From Elusimicrobia bacterium GWD2_63_28 (GTDB lineage Bacteria > Elusimicrobiota > Elusimicrobia > Elusimicrobiales > UBA9959): a stretch of 57,633 nt of DNA. The notes below the pieces were generated by a model. It was not told the origin of the DNA. It did not search any database and saw only the letters and a list, made by a program, of their open reading frames with translations. The translations under genes were made by a program, and so were the position numbers. Below, piece after piece: positions 16,122-23,653 of the stretch; positions within the stretch are counted from its first letter, which is position 1, and each line of letters begins with the position of its first letter. The DNA is taken from NCBI GenBank assembly GCA_001799895.1, contig MGUI01000042.1, positions 1 through 57,633 of the forward strand, written 5' to 3'.

Positions 16122-17084
16122 TTAACGGCTCCAGCCCGTTTGCAGCGTCAGCGCGCTTTCGGCGGACTGCGCTACGGGCGGGCCGTCCAGCTGCATCGCG
16201 GCGGCCACGCCCTGCAGCCAGGCGGCGTAGCGGCGCACGTCGGTGAGTATCGTAACGCCGGCCTCGCAGCCGCCGTTCTCTGAGCCGGGGCCGCGGGCCA
16301 CCACGCCGGCCACGCGGTAGCCGCCGGCGGCGGGCAGATAGGCCGGCGCGCCGGAATCACCGTGACAGCCGCCCTTGGGGGCGGCCACCTGCCCTGGCGA
16401 GGTCAGGTCGCCGCTGCCGGCAAAAAAGTCGGCGCCGTTGCGCAGCGCGGCCCGGTAGGGCACCGTCACCTTGCGCAGTTCGGGGATCTCCACGCTGGCG
16501 GCGTTGGAGGTTCTGCCGTAGCCGGCCAGCACCAGTTCCTGCCCGGCGCCAAACTGGTCCGACGGGACGGCCAGGGGCGCCGGCGCCTTGAACTGTGGCG
16601 CCGGGTTTTGCAGTAAGACCACGGCTATGTCGTTAACCGGCTTTTCCGGGTTCCAGGGGTCATTCACGCTCAGGTACCAGCGGTCGGAGTAGCCGGGGTG
16701 CCGGACAAAGCCCTGGTGCGGCTCGCCATTGGGCGAATCTTCTTTGGGGTTCAGTTTAAAATAGGCGGCCACTGCCTTCACGGTTACCGGGAGCCAGCCC
16801 CCGTCATCCTTGAGGTAGATCTCGGCAGGAAGGCAATGCGCCGCGGTCAGCACCGCCTTCTCAGAGATCAGGCTGCCGCTGCAGCGGGAGCTGAAGGAGC
16901 GGCCCTGGAGATTGGCCGGTACCGGAGCCGTTTTTGGAAATTCCATCGTTATCAGCAGACGCGCCGTGTGCCGGAATTCCGGCGAGTTACGGTCCAGCAC
17001 TTTCTCGCCGCCGACTATGCGCTCCCCGGCCGCGGCCGGGCAGGCCAGGCAGGCTGTAAATATCAGTAGCAAGATCCGCTTCAT
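16122..17084 (-). CDS. Exported S1 family (trypsin-fold) serine protease
   Basis: A 320-residue protein: signal peptide (1-19), short propeptide, then IVGGEKV at residue 23, the classic activation N-terminus of S1 proteases. The triad is His83 (LTAAHC), Asp152 (NDIAVV) and Ser244 (CHGDSGAP). The residue at the bottom of the S1 pocket (two before the Cys of GCHGDSG) is Gly rather than Asp, so trypsin-like Arg/Lys specificity is not expected. Cys pairs suggest disulfides. Activation would require cutting after Arg22, which a C11 peptidase could do in principle. It is the first gene of the six-gene operon after module 17125-17241. Confidence 0.92.
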   Translation of the reverse strand: MKRILLLIFTACLACPAAAGERIVGGEKVLDRNSPEFRHTARLLITMEFPKTAPVPANLQGRSFSSRCSGSLISEKAVLTAAHCLPAEIYLKDDGGWLPVTVKAVAAYFKLNPKEDSPNGEPHQGFVRHPGYSDRWYLSVNDPWNPEKPVNDIAVVLLQNPAPQFKAPAPLAVPSDQFGAGQELVLAGYGRTSNAASVEIPELRKVTVPYRAALRNGADFFAGSGDLTSPGQVAAPKGGCHGDSGAPAYLPAAGGYRVAGVVARGPGSENGGCEAGVTILTDVRRYAAWLQGVAAAMQLDGPPVAQSAESALTLQTGWSR

Positions 17085-17124
17085 ATATGTGTAGTCCTCC
17101 CGGGCCGGCGCGCCGGCCCTGAGG

Positions 17125-17241
17125 ATATGTTACCAGCCTTGCTCTGTCGGGACATGAGGCTTTAGGCCCCCGGGCGGGGACATCCGGCTTACGTCGGGTC
17201 ATTTCATGCAAAGCGCCGATTGGGTGAAACGGCGCATCACC
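17125..17241 (-). promoter_or_regulatory. Conserved 117-bp promoter module, copy D (S1 protease operon)
   Basis: Read on the minus strand: GGTGATGCGCCGTTTCACC (17223-17241, GGTGA/TCACC inverted repeat), an AT/GC variable stretch, CGACGTAAGCCG, then GCCTCAT (17154-17160), exactly 21 bases, and a -10-like TAACATAT (17125-17132), 40 bases before the ATG at 17084. Three other copies have the same order and spacing; this one is the most divergent in the middle. Confidence 0.75.
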
Positions 17242-17260
17242 ACCGGCGTCTCCGGTGGCG

Positions 17261-17538
17261 CTATTGCGGTTTGGGGCCGTCGTCGTCAGCGGTGAAGAAG
17301 AAGACTATAGAATCGTCGATATGAGCTCGGACACCCGGTCGAAGCCGGGCGCTTCAGCGGCCGCCCCGGCCGGGCGCGACGCCACGGGCTCGGGCATGGC
17401 TTCAAAGCCGTCCAGCAGGCTCAAGGCCGTCTGGGCATAGCCGGCCCCGGCGAAGCCGCAGAGGAAAAGGGAGCCCAGCGCCGGGAGCAGCGCGTTAAGG
17501 GGCTTTCTTTGGTTGCGGGCGGAAGCCATCCTGATCAT
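17261..17538 (-). pseudogene. Small exported FFFTAND-tail protein, interrupted by a frameshift
   Basis: The first frame gives a signal peptide (MIR start, hydrophobic core, ending GYA) and QTALSLLDGFEA, matching the gene at 11497. It stops after SELISTIL (stop at 17305-17307). In a shifted frame the DNA continues as IDDSIVFFFTADDDGPKPQ and then a stop (17261-17263), which is the conserved tail of this family. The two halves are off by one base (or minus two) between about 17310 and 17325. An intact product would be about 92 residues. This may be a true pseudogene, an assembly error or recoding. The leaderless promoter is intact. Confidence 0.7.
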
Positions 17539-17544
17539 ACAATT

Positions 17545-17590
17545 AGTGTAGTCTGCAGACCCCGGAATATCGAGGGCACTTGGGCCCTCG
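17545..17590 (-). promoter_or_regulatory. Leaderless promoter and operator of the small tail-motif gene
   Basis: On the minus strand GCCCAAGTGCCCT (17573-17585), 22 bases, TACACT (17545-17550), six bases, ATG. This is the same layout as at 11450-11496. The operator also lies within a short hairpin, CGAGGGC (17571-17577) with GCCCTCG (17584-17590). Confidence 0.65.
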
Positions 17591-17653
17591 CGCGGATTAT
17601 TTTCTGGGGCTTACTTTTGATTGTTTTCTTTGTGACAATGCGCTTCGTGGCGC

Positions 17654-18589
17654 TTACAGACGGCCCGCGGCGGACAGGTTGGCCAGCCGCAGCCGGACCG
17701 GAGGATGGTCGTCGCGGCGGAGGTCCGCGGCAGTGCCTCCGGGCAGACCCGCGAGCACGGCCTTAAGGCCGGCCGGGTCGAACCCTGCTTTCCTCATCAT
17801 TTCCGCGGCCGCCGAGTCGGCCTGGTACTCGCAGAGCCACTTGTAGTAGTTCTCCGCCAGTTTCGCGGCGCCTTCCGAAGCGCCGCCGGTCTCCAGGGCC
17901 AGCATTTTATTGACGGCCGTTATTATCTGGTACTGCATGTAGTGGCGGTGCTCGTTGTGCTGCAATTCGTGCGCCAGCACGGCCGCGGCCTCGTCGCGGG
18001 GTCGCTGGGCGTATTCTCCGGCCAGGATGAGCAGCTCGCCCCCCTTGGCCATGGCCTCGTCACCGCCGTCCGTTATGGTGCCGACCGTGTAGTTGTAGTC
18101 AGCGCGCACGCGGTGGGAGGCCAGCGCGGAGAGATAGCCCGACAGCACGGAGAGGTGCTCGGGCCTGTTGTCCTCCGGCAGGAAGAAATCGGCGAAGAAG
18201 CCCGAGGCGTAGTCGCTCTCGTCCCGCGGCGAGATCCGCGGCAGGGCGGACTCCGCGGCGCGGATGTAGAGGCTGACGAAAGGGGCTACCAGGTTCCTGA
18301 CCGCCGGGTATTCAGGGTCGGAGCCGGCCGGGAGGCCAGCGGCTAGTGCCGCCTTTACCGCGGCCGCCTCCGCCTCCAGGGCGGGGCGCGCGGCCCGGAC
18401 GGCCGCTTCGGCCGAGCGCTTTATTCTGGCGAGGGCCTCGGAGCCGTCGGCGCGTTCACGCGCCGGCACGGCCTGCGGGGCGGGTACTTCTATGGCGTTC
18501 AGGGGTTCCAGGGAGGGCGCCCAGGCCCGGGACTGCTCCGCCGCGCCGGGCTGCACCGCCAGCGCTATGGCAATTATCATTTTTTTCAT
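17654..18589 (-). CDS. Exported M48-like zinc metallopeptidase
   Basis: A 311-residue protein with a signal peptide (about 1-17). The zinc motif is HELQH (His197, Glu198, His201) in AAAVLAHELQHNEHRH, and the third ligand Glu is in EYQADSAAAEMMRKAGFDP, the usual M48 second motif. DDHPPVRLRLANL near the end is the conserved (T/D)HP...R. M48 enzymes such as BepA or YcaL work in envelope protein quality control. Last gene of the five-gene operon led by the M23 gene; GGAG ribosome-binding site. Confidence 0.87.
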   Translation of the reverse strand: MKKMIIAIALAVQPGAAEQSRAWAPSLEPLNAIEVPAPQAVPARERADGSEALARIKRSAEAAVRAARPALEAEAAAVKAALAAGLPAGSDPEYPAVRNLVAPFVSLYIRAAESALPRISPRDESDYASGFFADFFLPEDNRPEHLSVLSGYLSALASHRVRADYNYTVGTITDGGDEAMAKGGELLILAGEYAQRPRDEAAAVLAHELQHNEHRHYMQYQIITAVNKMLALETGGASEGAAKLAENYYKWLCEYQADSAAAEMMRKAGFDPAGLKAVLAGLPGGTAADLRRDDHPPVRLRLANLSAAGRL

Positions 18590-18602
18590 TTCTTCTCCTG
18601 TG

Positions 18603-19304
18603 TTACCGGGCCGGCAGCAGCAACTCGATGTTGCTGCGCAGTCCGGAGTTGAATTCGAAGCTGTAGATCAGAGACGCGGCGGAGGCCGGGTCGTAACTAC
18701 CGTCCGGCAGGTCAGGCACGCCGGCAGAGTAAAGCCGCACGCGCTCAGGGAACGCGGAGTAAAAGGCCTTTATTTCCGCGCGCGTCCCCATCAGCACCCG
18801 CGGCAGGCCGCGCAGGACCTCCGCCCCGGCGCAGCCCTCGGTTTCGCCGTAAAGGCATTCGCCCTGCTCTAGGAACTGCATATAAGTAGGGTCTATAATG
18901 ATTTCCGCGTCGCAGGGTTCGGCGGCGCCGCACAGGGTCCTGTCGACGAGGAAGTAATGGGTCTTGTCGCGCCGCGCGGTTGCGCCGGCGGCAAGGGCCA
19001 CGGTCCCCATGCCGGCGGTCTCGGCGTATATAAGCTTGTAGCCGAAAGAGCCGTTCAGTATTTCCAGCCAGATCTGCGAGAAGGCCGCGCAGTCCGAGGC
19101 CGCGCTCAGCTGCCCGGCCTCGGCTGCCAGCACCGTCTCTACCGCCCGGCGCAGGGCCGCGGCCCTGGCGGCAGGCTCGGCAGGGAGCGACTCCCAGGCC
19201 GGGACCGCGGGGACGGCGCCTCGGAAATTCCCATCCGCGCCGGCACGAACCGGGCCGGCTAGGAAACAGAGCAGTACAAGAGTCAGGGCCAGGACTATTT
19301 TCAT
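18603..19304 (-). CDS. Exported Cys-His-Asp (transglutaminase/papain-fold-like) protein 1
   Basis: A 233-residue protein with signal peptide (1-22). Three spaced segments suggest a Cys-His-Asp hydrolase or transferase: ASDCAAFSQIWLEIL (Cys72), DKTHYFLVD (His116) and EIIIDPTYMQF (Asp138). That order and the IDPTY pattern are typical of transglutaminase-like folds, including peptidases and deamidases. I cannot place the family exactly. It is seven bases from the preceding gene, which encodes a second protein with the same triad logic. The start is at MKIVLAL, the beginning of the hydrophobic stretch. Confidence 0.6.
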   Translation of the reverse strand: MKIVLALTLVLLCFLAGPVRAGADGNFRGAVPAVPAWESLPAEPAARAAALRRAVETVLAAEAGQLSAASDCAAFSQIWLEILNGSFGYKLIYAETAGMGTVALAAGATARRDKTHYFLVDRTLCGAAEPCDAEIIIDPTYMQFLEQGECLYGETEGCAGAEVLRGLPRVLMGTRAEIKAFYSAFPERVRLYSAGVPDLPDGSYDPASAASLIYSFEFNSGLRSNIELLLPAR

Positions 19305-19311
19305 ATACGCC

Positions 19312-20013
19312 TCAGGGCAGATCCGCAAATCTGGAAAGGTGTTCGTAGTCCAGCACGTGATAGCGCGGCTTCTGGTGCGACTGGTCCAGGCGGAAGATCT
19401 CGTCGAGCATGACCCGCAGGCTCTCCTGCGCCGGGCCGGCCAGCCGCCCCCAGGGGTCCGCCACTACCGCGTCCGCTCCCCACTGCCCGGGGACGGCGGG
19501 GTTGGCCCCTTCAGGCAGATTGAAGACGGCGAAGACATGGTTTTTATCCGGGTCCAGCTTCATCGTCCACCAGTCGAAAGTTTCAAACACTACGAGGTGG
19601 GCCTTTATCCCCCTCGACCGCAGGTGCGCCTGCGCCAGGAAGGCCTGCTCGGTGCAGTTGCCTGCTTTATGTTTCAGGGCCAGTTCCCGCAGCTTGCCGG
19701 CCAGATAGTCGAAGCCCGGATTGTGGCCCCAGGAAAATTCCTTGTCAAACTCCGCCCGCAGCGCCAGCAGGTCCCTGAGCGAGTCGGCGTACTGCGTCTT
19801 AAGGCCGGGCAGCAGGTGGGCCTGCGGCGAGTCAGGCGCGATGCCGGCCATCACCATCTTGATCTCCGACGGAGAGCGCAGGCCCTGCAGGCGCACTTCC
19901 CTCACGGCCCCCGCTGCCAGGTCCAGATCCGCCTGCGAGGGAGAGGCCACCGCCGGTCCGAACAGGCCCGCCAGTCCTAACGCCAGCAGCAGCGCTTTCA
20001 TGTGTGCGCTCAT
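19312..20013 (-). CDS. Exported Cys-His-Asp (transglutaminase/papain-fold-like) protein 2
   Basis: A 233-residue protein with a signal peptide (core at about 6-23). The probable triad is Cys120 in AGNCTEQAFLAQAHLRSRG, His159 in DKNHVFAVF and Asp186 in VVADPWGR. The GNC...H...DPW pattern occurs in papain-like peptidases, deamidases and some effectors. It overlaps the CHAP-like gene's stop (ATGA). Substrate unknown; the operon (M23, CHAP-like, M48) points to the cell wall or envelope proteins. Confidence 0.65.
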   Translation of the reverse strand: MSAHMKALLLALGLAGLFGPAVASPSQADLDLAAGAVREVRLQGLRSPSEIKMVMAGIAPDSPQAHLLPGLKTQYADSLRDLLALRAEFDKEFSWGHNPGFDYLAGKLRELALKHKAGNCTEQAFLAQAHLRSRGIKAHLVVFETFDWWTMKLDPDKNHVFAVFNLPEGANPAVPGQWGADAVVADPWGRLAGPAQESLRVMLDEIFRLDQSHQKPRYHVLDYEHLSRFADLP

Positions 20014-20750
20014 TTGCCCGACACCGGCACGTAGACGCTGATGCCGGCGCGCGCGGCGGGGCTGCCGAAGCATTCCTGGTAGGCCGGCTGGCAGCCGTCG
20101 GAGCAGAGCAGGTTGGGCGCCACCTTCACCTCAATGTGGCCCGAGCGGCCGCTGAAGCCGCAGACGCCGCGGTTGTACACTACTATGGCGCCCAGCGGCA
20201 GGTCCGCGGCCTTGGCCGGGGTTTCCATCTTGGCCAGCTTAAGTTGGGAGCGCAGTGTGCCGGGGTTGCGGTTGGCCCAGGCGGCGAAGTCGGCCGCGGC
20301 GTTAACGCCTATGCCCAGCGAGTACCACTGGTCGCGGCGGATTACGCCGGTCAGTTCCATGGCGTCGGCCACGTAGGAGTAGCACCAGCCGGCGAAGGAG
20401 CCCATGCTATGCTTCTTGGCGTTGCGGGCGAGCCGCAGGGCGGTGGCCTCGTCATAGTCGGAAGGGGTGACTTTATCCTCCTCGGGGGCGGCGGTGAACG
20501 CCTGCTGGGGCGGCAGGGTCAGCTCTGAGCCCGGCTGGGCGGAGGTGTTCTGGCCCGCCGGCTCAACGGCCGGATCCTGTATTACCGGCTCCGGCCCGGA
20601 CGCGGCCGGTATCGTTTCGGCGGCCGCCGTAAGTCTGGGGGCAAACCCGATTACAAACCCGTTCTCGTCGTAATTCGAGGAGCGGGCGTAGGCGGCGGAG
20701 CAGTTTATAATAAGCGACAACAGGGTCAGCGTCAGTATCCGGTTTTTCAT
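20010..20750 (-). CDS. Exported CHAP-like (NlpC/P60-fold) putative amidase
   Basis: A 246-residue protein: signal peptide (1-22), a Pro/Ala-rich linker (about 38-90) and a C-terminal domain of about 145 residues. Candidate catalytic residues are Cys123 in GSFAGWCYSYVADAM and His205 in SGRSGHIEVKV, preceded by the typical PLGAIVVYNRG. This is the CHAP layout (Cys at the helix start, GHV/GHI strand), found in peptidoglycan amidases and endopeptidases. Four further cysteines (GVCGF, LLCSDGCQ, QECFG) may form disulfides. It lies 36 bases after the M23 gene. Confidence 0.7.
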   Translation of the reverse strand: MKNRILTLTLLSLIINCSAAYARSSNYDENGFVIGFAPRLTAAAETIPAASGPEPVIQDPAVEPAGQNTSAQPGSELTLPPQQAFTAAPEEDKVTPSDYDEATALRLARNAKKHSMGSFAGWCYSYVADAMELTGVIRRDQWYSLGIGVNAAADFAAWANRNPGTLRSQLKLAKMETPAKAADLPLGAIVVYNRGVCGFSGRSGHIEVKVAPNLLCSDGCQPAYQECFGSPAARAGISVYVPVSGK

Positions 20751-20786
20751 ATGTTTTCTCCATGTCTTGTTATCGTTCCGAGGCTA

Positions 20787-21611
20787 TCAGAAGCTGTTGG
20801 GGAAGCCGTAGAGCGTGTAAGGGTTCACCACGTAGTCCATAGCTTTGGAGGGCTTGCACTTCTCGAAGGAGCGGCTCTTCATGGTGCCCACTTCGAAGTG
20901 CAGGTGCGGCACGTTCGACGAGCCGGAGTTGCCCATGCGGCCCAGGCGGGTCCCGGCCTTCACCTTGGCGCCGATGCTGACCGTGATGCCGCCGGCGGCC
21001 ATGTGGGCGTAGCGGGAGTACAGGGTGGTCTCTTCGGCTACGCCGTTCTTCACCATCTTCACTTTGCCGTGGCGCACTATCACGTGGTTGCCCCAGCCGT
21101 CGGAGCACATGCGCTTGGTGCCGTTATTGCCGTAGTTATTGGTCTGCGGGCAGCCTATGCGGGCGTAAACCACCTCGCCGTCGGCCGCCGCCAGTATGAA
21201 ACCCTTGCTCTTGTCGTTCCAGGCGGCCTGGCTGGGCACATAATCTATGCCCTCGTGCTTACCGGCGCCGAACTCGTCGCATTCCACGCCGGGGCCGCAG
21301 ACATAGCGCACGCCCCACATGCTGGCGCGGGGATAATCCACCGGCATCACCCATTTCCACTGGTTGGAACCGGTTATGGGATAGGCGCCGGTCTGCCACA
21401 GCAGCGGGTTGTTGTCCTGACTGGTGGACTTATAGGCGCCGTCCTTGCTGCAGGAGGAGTTCTGGTCCGCGATGACGGCCTTGGGGACCTCGGGCACCGC
21501 CAGCTCGAAAGCGGGGATATCCCGCCCCAGCACAGAGTCCAGGTCGAAACCGGCCGCGCCGGCCGTACCGCAGGTTCCCGCTATCAGCGCCGCTATCAGT
21601 ATTTTTATCAT
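20787..21611 (-). CDS. Exported M23 (LytM-type) metallopeptidase
   Basis: A 274-residue protein with signal peptide (1-19) and the mature start GFDLDSVLGRDIPAFEL, a version of the shared post-signal motif. The M23 zinc site is GKHEGIDYVPS (HxxxD), with YSRYAHMA and VPHLHFEVG (HxH). These enzymes cut peptide cross-links of peptidoglycan. Cys pairs suggest disulfide bonds. Ribosome-binding site AAGGAG. First gene of a five-gene operon driven by module 21662-21777. Confidence 0.93.
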   Translation of the reverse strand: MIKILIAALIAGTCGTAGAAGFDLDSVLGRDIPAFELAVPEVPKAVIADQNSSCSKDGAYKSTSQDNNPLLWQTGAYPITGSNQWKWVMPVDYPRASMWGVRYVCGPGVECDEFGAGKHEGIDYVPSQAAWNDKSKGFILAAADGEVVYARIGCPQTNNYGNNGTKRMCSDGWGNHVIVRHGKVKMVKNGVAEETTLYSRYAHMAAGGITVSIGAKVKAGTRLGRMGNSGSSNVPHLHFEVGTMKSRSFEKCKPSKAMDYVVNPYTLYGFPNSF

Positions 21612-21661
21612 GATCGTTTTCTCCTTTTTCTGCAGCGGCCCGCGGCCGCCTTCCTATGGAT

Positions 21662-21777
21662 ATATCCTACCGGATACCGCCGCTCTCCGCCTGAGGCGCA
21701 AGCCCCAGCATAAAAGTATTTGGACTTACGAGGGCCTATAGCACCAAAATCGGTTTTTAGTGAAACGCCGTATCACT
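21662..21777 (-). promoter_or_regulatory. Conserved 116-bp promoter module, copy B (M23 operon)
   Basis: Read on the minus strand: AGTGATACGGCGTTTCACT (21759-21777), AAAAACCGATTTTGGTG, CTCGTAAGTCC, TGGGGCTTGCGCCTCAG (21691-21707), 21 bases and TAGGATAT (21662-21669), 50 bases before the ATG. The hairpin pair AGTGA/TCACT replaces GGTGA/TCACC of copies C and D, a compensatory change. Confidence 0.8.
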
Positions 21778-21783
21778 ACCCCC

Positions 21784-22761
21784 TCAGGCCGGGGCGGCGC
21801 TTGAGAAACTCATACGCCTGACATAATGGCCCGCGAAGGCCATGTCGGGCGTAGAATATGCCGCGCCCATGCGGCCGGCCTTGTCTACGGCGATGAGCCC
21901 GCCGAAGCCGCCCAGGCGGGTATGCAGGACCCGGACCGCGGCCTCGACCGCCTCCTGCACCGGCGTCCCCAGTTTGACCCGCTCGTTGACCAGCATCGCC
22001 GCGCTGATGCGCAGCAGGCCTTCCCCCCAGCCGGTGGCGCTTACCGCGGCGCCTTCATCGTCTGCTATGATGCCGGCGCCTACTATCGGCACGTCGCCGA
22101 CTCGCCCCTTCCTCTTGCCCGGCACGCCGCCGGTGGAAGTGCCGGCGTAGAGCGCGTACCCTCCCTGCCGCACCGGGACTCCGAGGACGCAGCCGACGGT
22201 GCCGCGCCGCTCGGGCGCGGCGCCGGCCTCGCACGGCGGCTTGGAGAAATAGACTTTTGAATCAGGCTTGCCCGCCTTTATCCAGGCCTTGTGGGCCTCT
22301 GCCTCGCGCGGGTGCACCAGGTCGCAGGCCGGTACCGGGCTGAAGCCTTTGGAGCGGGCGAAGCGCTCCGCCCCGGAGCCGGCCAGCAGGACGTTCTGCC
22401 CCTCCAGCAGCAGGGCGAGGGCTATGCGCGACGGGTTCGGGAAGTTGCGGATGGCGGCCACGCAGCCGGCCTGCAGGTCGCTGCCCCGCATGACGGACGC
22501 GTCCAGCTCCACCTCGCCGTCCTCGTTGAGGAAGCTGCCCCTGCCGGCGTCGAAGACCGGGTCGTCCTCCATGCAGGCCAGGGTCCGGGCGACGGCCTCC
22601 AGCGGGGCGGCGCCCGACTCCAGCGCGTGCGCCGCGACCTGCCAGGCCTTGCGTACGCCGGCCCTGTGCGCCTCCATGAGGCGCCCGGGTATATCCCACG
22701 CGCCGCCGTGGACCAGTATCCTGAATTTATCGTGGCTCAAATTTACGTTAACGCTTGACAT
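21784..22761 (-). CDS. Isoaspartyl peptidase / L-asparaginase (Ntn hydrolase, asparaginase 2 family)
   Basis: A 325-residue enzyme that would hydrolyse isoaspartyl dipeptides or asparagine. It is made as a proenzyme that cuts itself before the nucleophile, here Thr188 in ERRGTVGCVLG. Other signatures are LVHGGAWDIP at the start, DPVFDAGRGSFLNEDGEVELDAS, and TSTGGVPGKRKGRVGDVPIVGAG after the nucleophile. No signal peptide is visible, so it is probably cytoplasmic, unlike the rest of the operon; it may process peptides from the exported hydrolases. The ATG after GGGAG at 22761 is preferred to a TTG four codons earlier. Confidence 0.9.
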   Translation of the reverse strand: MSSVNVNLSHDKFRILVHGGAWDIPGRLMEAHRAGVRKAWQVAAHALESGAAPLEAVARTLACMEDDPVFDAGRGSFLNEDGEVELDASVMRGSDLQAGCVAAIRNFPNPSRIALALLLEGQNVLLAGSGAERFARSKGFSPVPACDLVHPREAEAHKAWIKAGKPDSKVYFSKPPCEAGAAPERRGTVGCVLGVPVRQGGYALYAGTSTGGVPGKRKGRVGDVPIVGAGIIADDEGAAVSATGWGEGLLRISAAMLVNERVKLGTPVQEAVEAAVRVLHTRLGGFGGLIAVDKAGRMGAAYSTPDMAFAGHYVRRMSFSSAAPA

Positions 22762-22792
22762 TCTGTCTCCCAAAAAGCCGCGGGGCCGCGGC

Positions 22793-23623
22793 TCAGAACC
22801 CGCAGGCGCGGAGGTTCTCGTAATTGCGCTGCACCTTGCGGGCGTATTCCGCGGCGTGCGGCGAGCCGTTGTAGAACCGCGCCAGGGCGGCGATATCCCG
22901 GGGCTCGCGCTCGGCTATCTTCATCGCCAACACGCGGATGCCGTACTTCATGTTGGTCAGCACATTGTGGGTGATGCCCGCCCATTCCGGCCTGTTCCCC
23001 GAGTTGGTGGCGTGTCCGGAGTCGGTTACGATCGTGATGACCTGGTTCATGCCCACGCCGTTGCAGGAGCCGCCGGAGCAGGAATCCTTCAGGCCGCCGA
23101 GGTTGGTCTCCTGCATGGCTATGGCCATGCGCAGCAGCACTGGGTCGACTTTCCTTTCCTTGGCCCAGTAGAGGTAGCCGGCGCCCATAGGGTCGTACTC
23201 GGCGCGGGCGTTGGCCTTGGCGAAGCAGCCCTTGAGGAGGCGCGCGTTGTGGCACAGGGTTTCCACTGTGTCGCCGGATTTCAGGACCTTCGAGCCCTGC
23301 AGGCTGTCGGCCTGCTTGCGGTCGGGCCGCGGATAATTCCTTTTCAGATAGGAATCCCAGAGGGTGTAATCGGTGGTGCCGGGGCGCTCTTCCCAGGAGT
23401 ATTCGCAGGCGGTCTCGCCGCCCAGGGCTATCGTGCTGCCGCCGCCGGAGGCGCCCCGGTCCCCTTCGGGCAGGGCCATAGGCTCCGGAACGGCGGGGGC
23501 TTGATGCCCGCCGCCCACGTCGGCCGCGCCGAGGCGCTGAAGGGCGGAGAACTCCTGCGCCGCTGCCCCTCCGGCCGTACCGCAGATCACCGCTATCAGC
23601 GCCGCTATAAGTATTTTTTTTAT
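22793..23623 (-). CDS. Exported lytic transglycosylase-like protein with apparent ATA start
   Basis: A 276-residue protein of the SLT/lysozyme fold: DPVLLRMAIAMQETNLGG with the catalytic Glu in QETN, GVGMNQV (GLMQ-type motif) and LARFYNGSPHAAEYARKV. It would cleave peptidoglycan glycan strands. A standard start (GTG at 23588-23590) would remove half the signal peptide. Upstream in frame, AGGAG is followed by ACC ATA AAA AAA ATA CTT, encoding (M)KKILIAALIAVICGTAG, nearly identical to the M23 protein's signal peptide with ATA where that gene has ATG. The mature N-terminus QEFSALQRLGAADV carries the shared motif. Confidence 0.78.
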   Translation of the reverse strand: MKKILIAALIAVICGTAGGAAAQEFSALQRLGAADVGGGHQAPAVPEPMALPEGDRGASGGGSTIALGGETACEYSWEERPGTTDYTLWDSYLKRNYPRPDRKQADSLQGSKVLKSGDTVETLCHNARLLKGCFAKANARAEYDPMGAGYLYWAKERKVDPVLLRMAIAMQETNLGGLKDSCSGGSCNGVGMNQVITIVTDSGHATNSGNRPEWAGITHNVLTNMKYGIRVLAMKIAEREPRDIAALARFYNGSPHAAEYARKVQRNYENLRACGF

Positions 23624-23653
23624 GGTATTTTCTCCTAATTCCGATTCCGGCCC

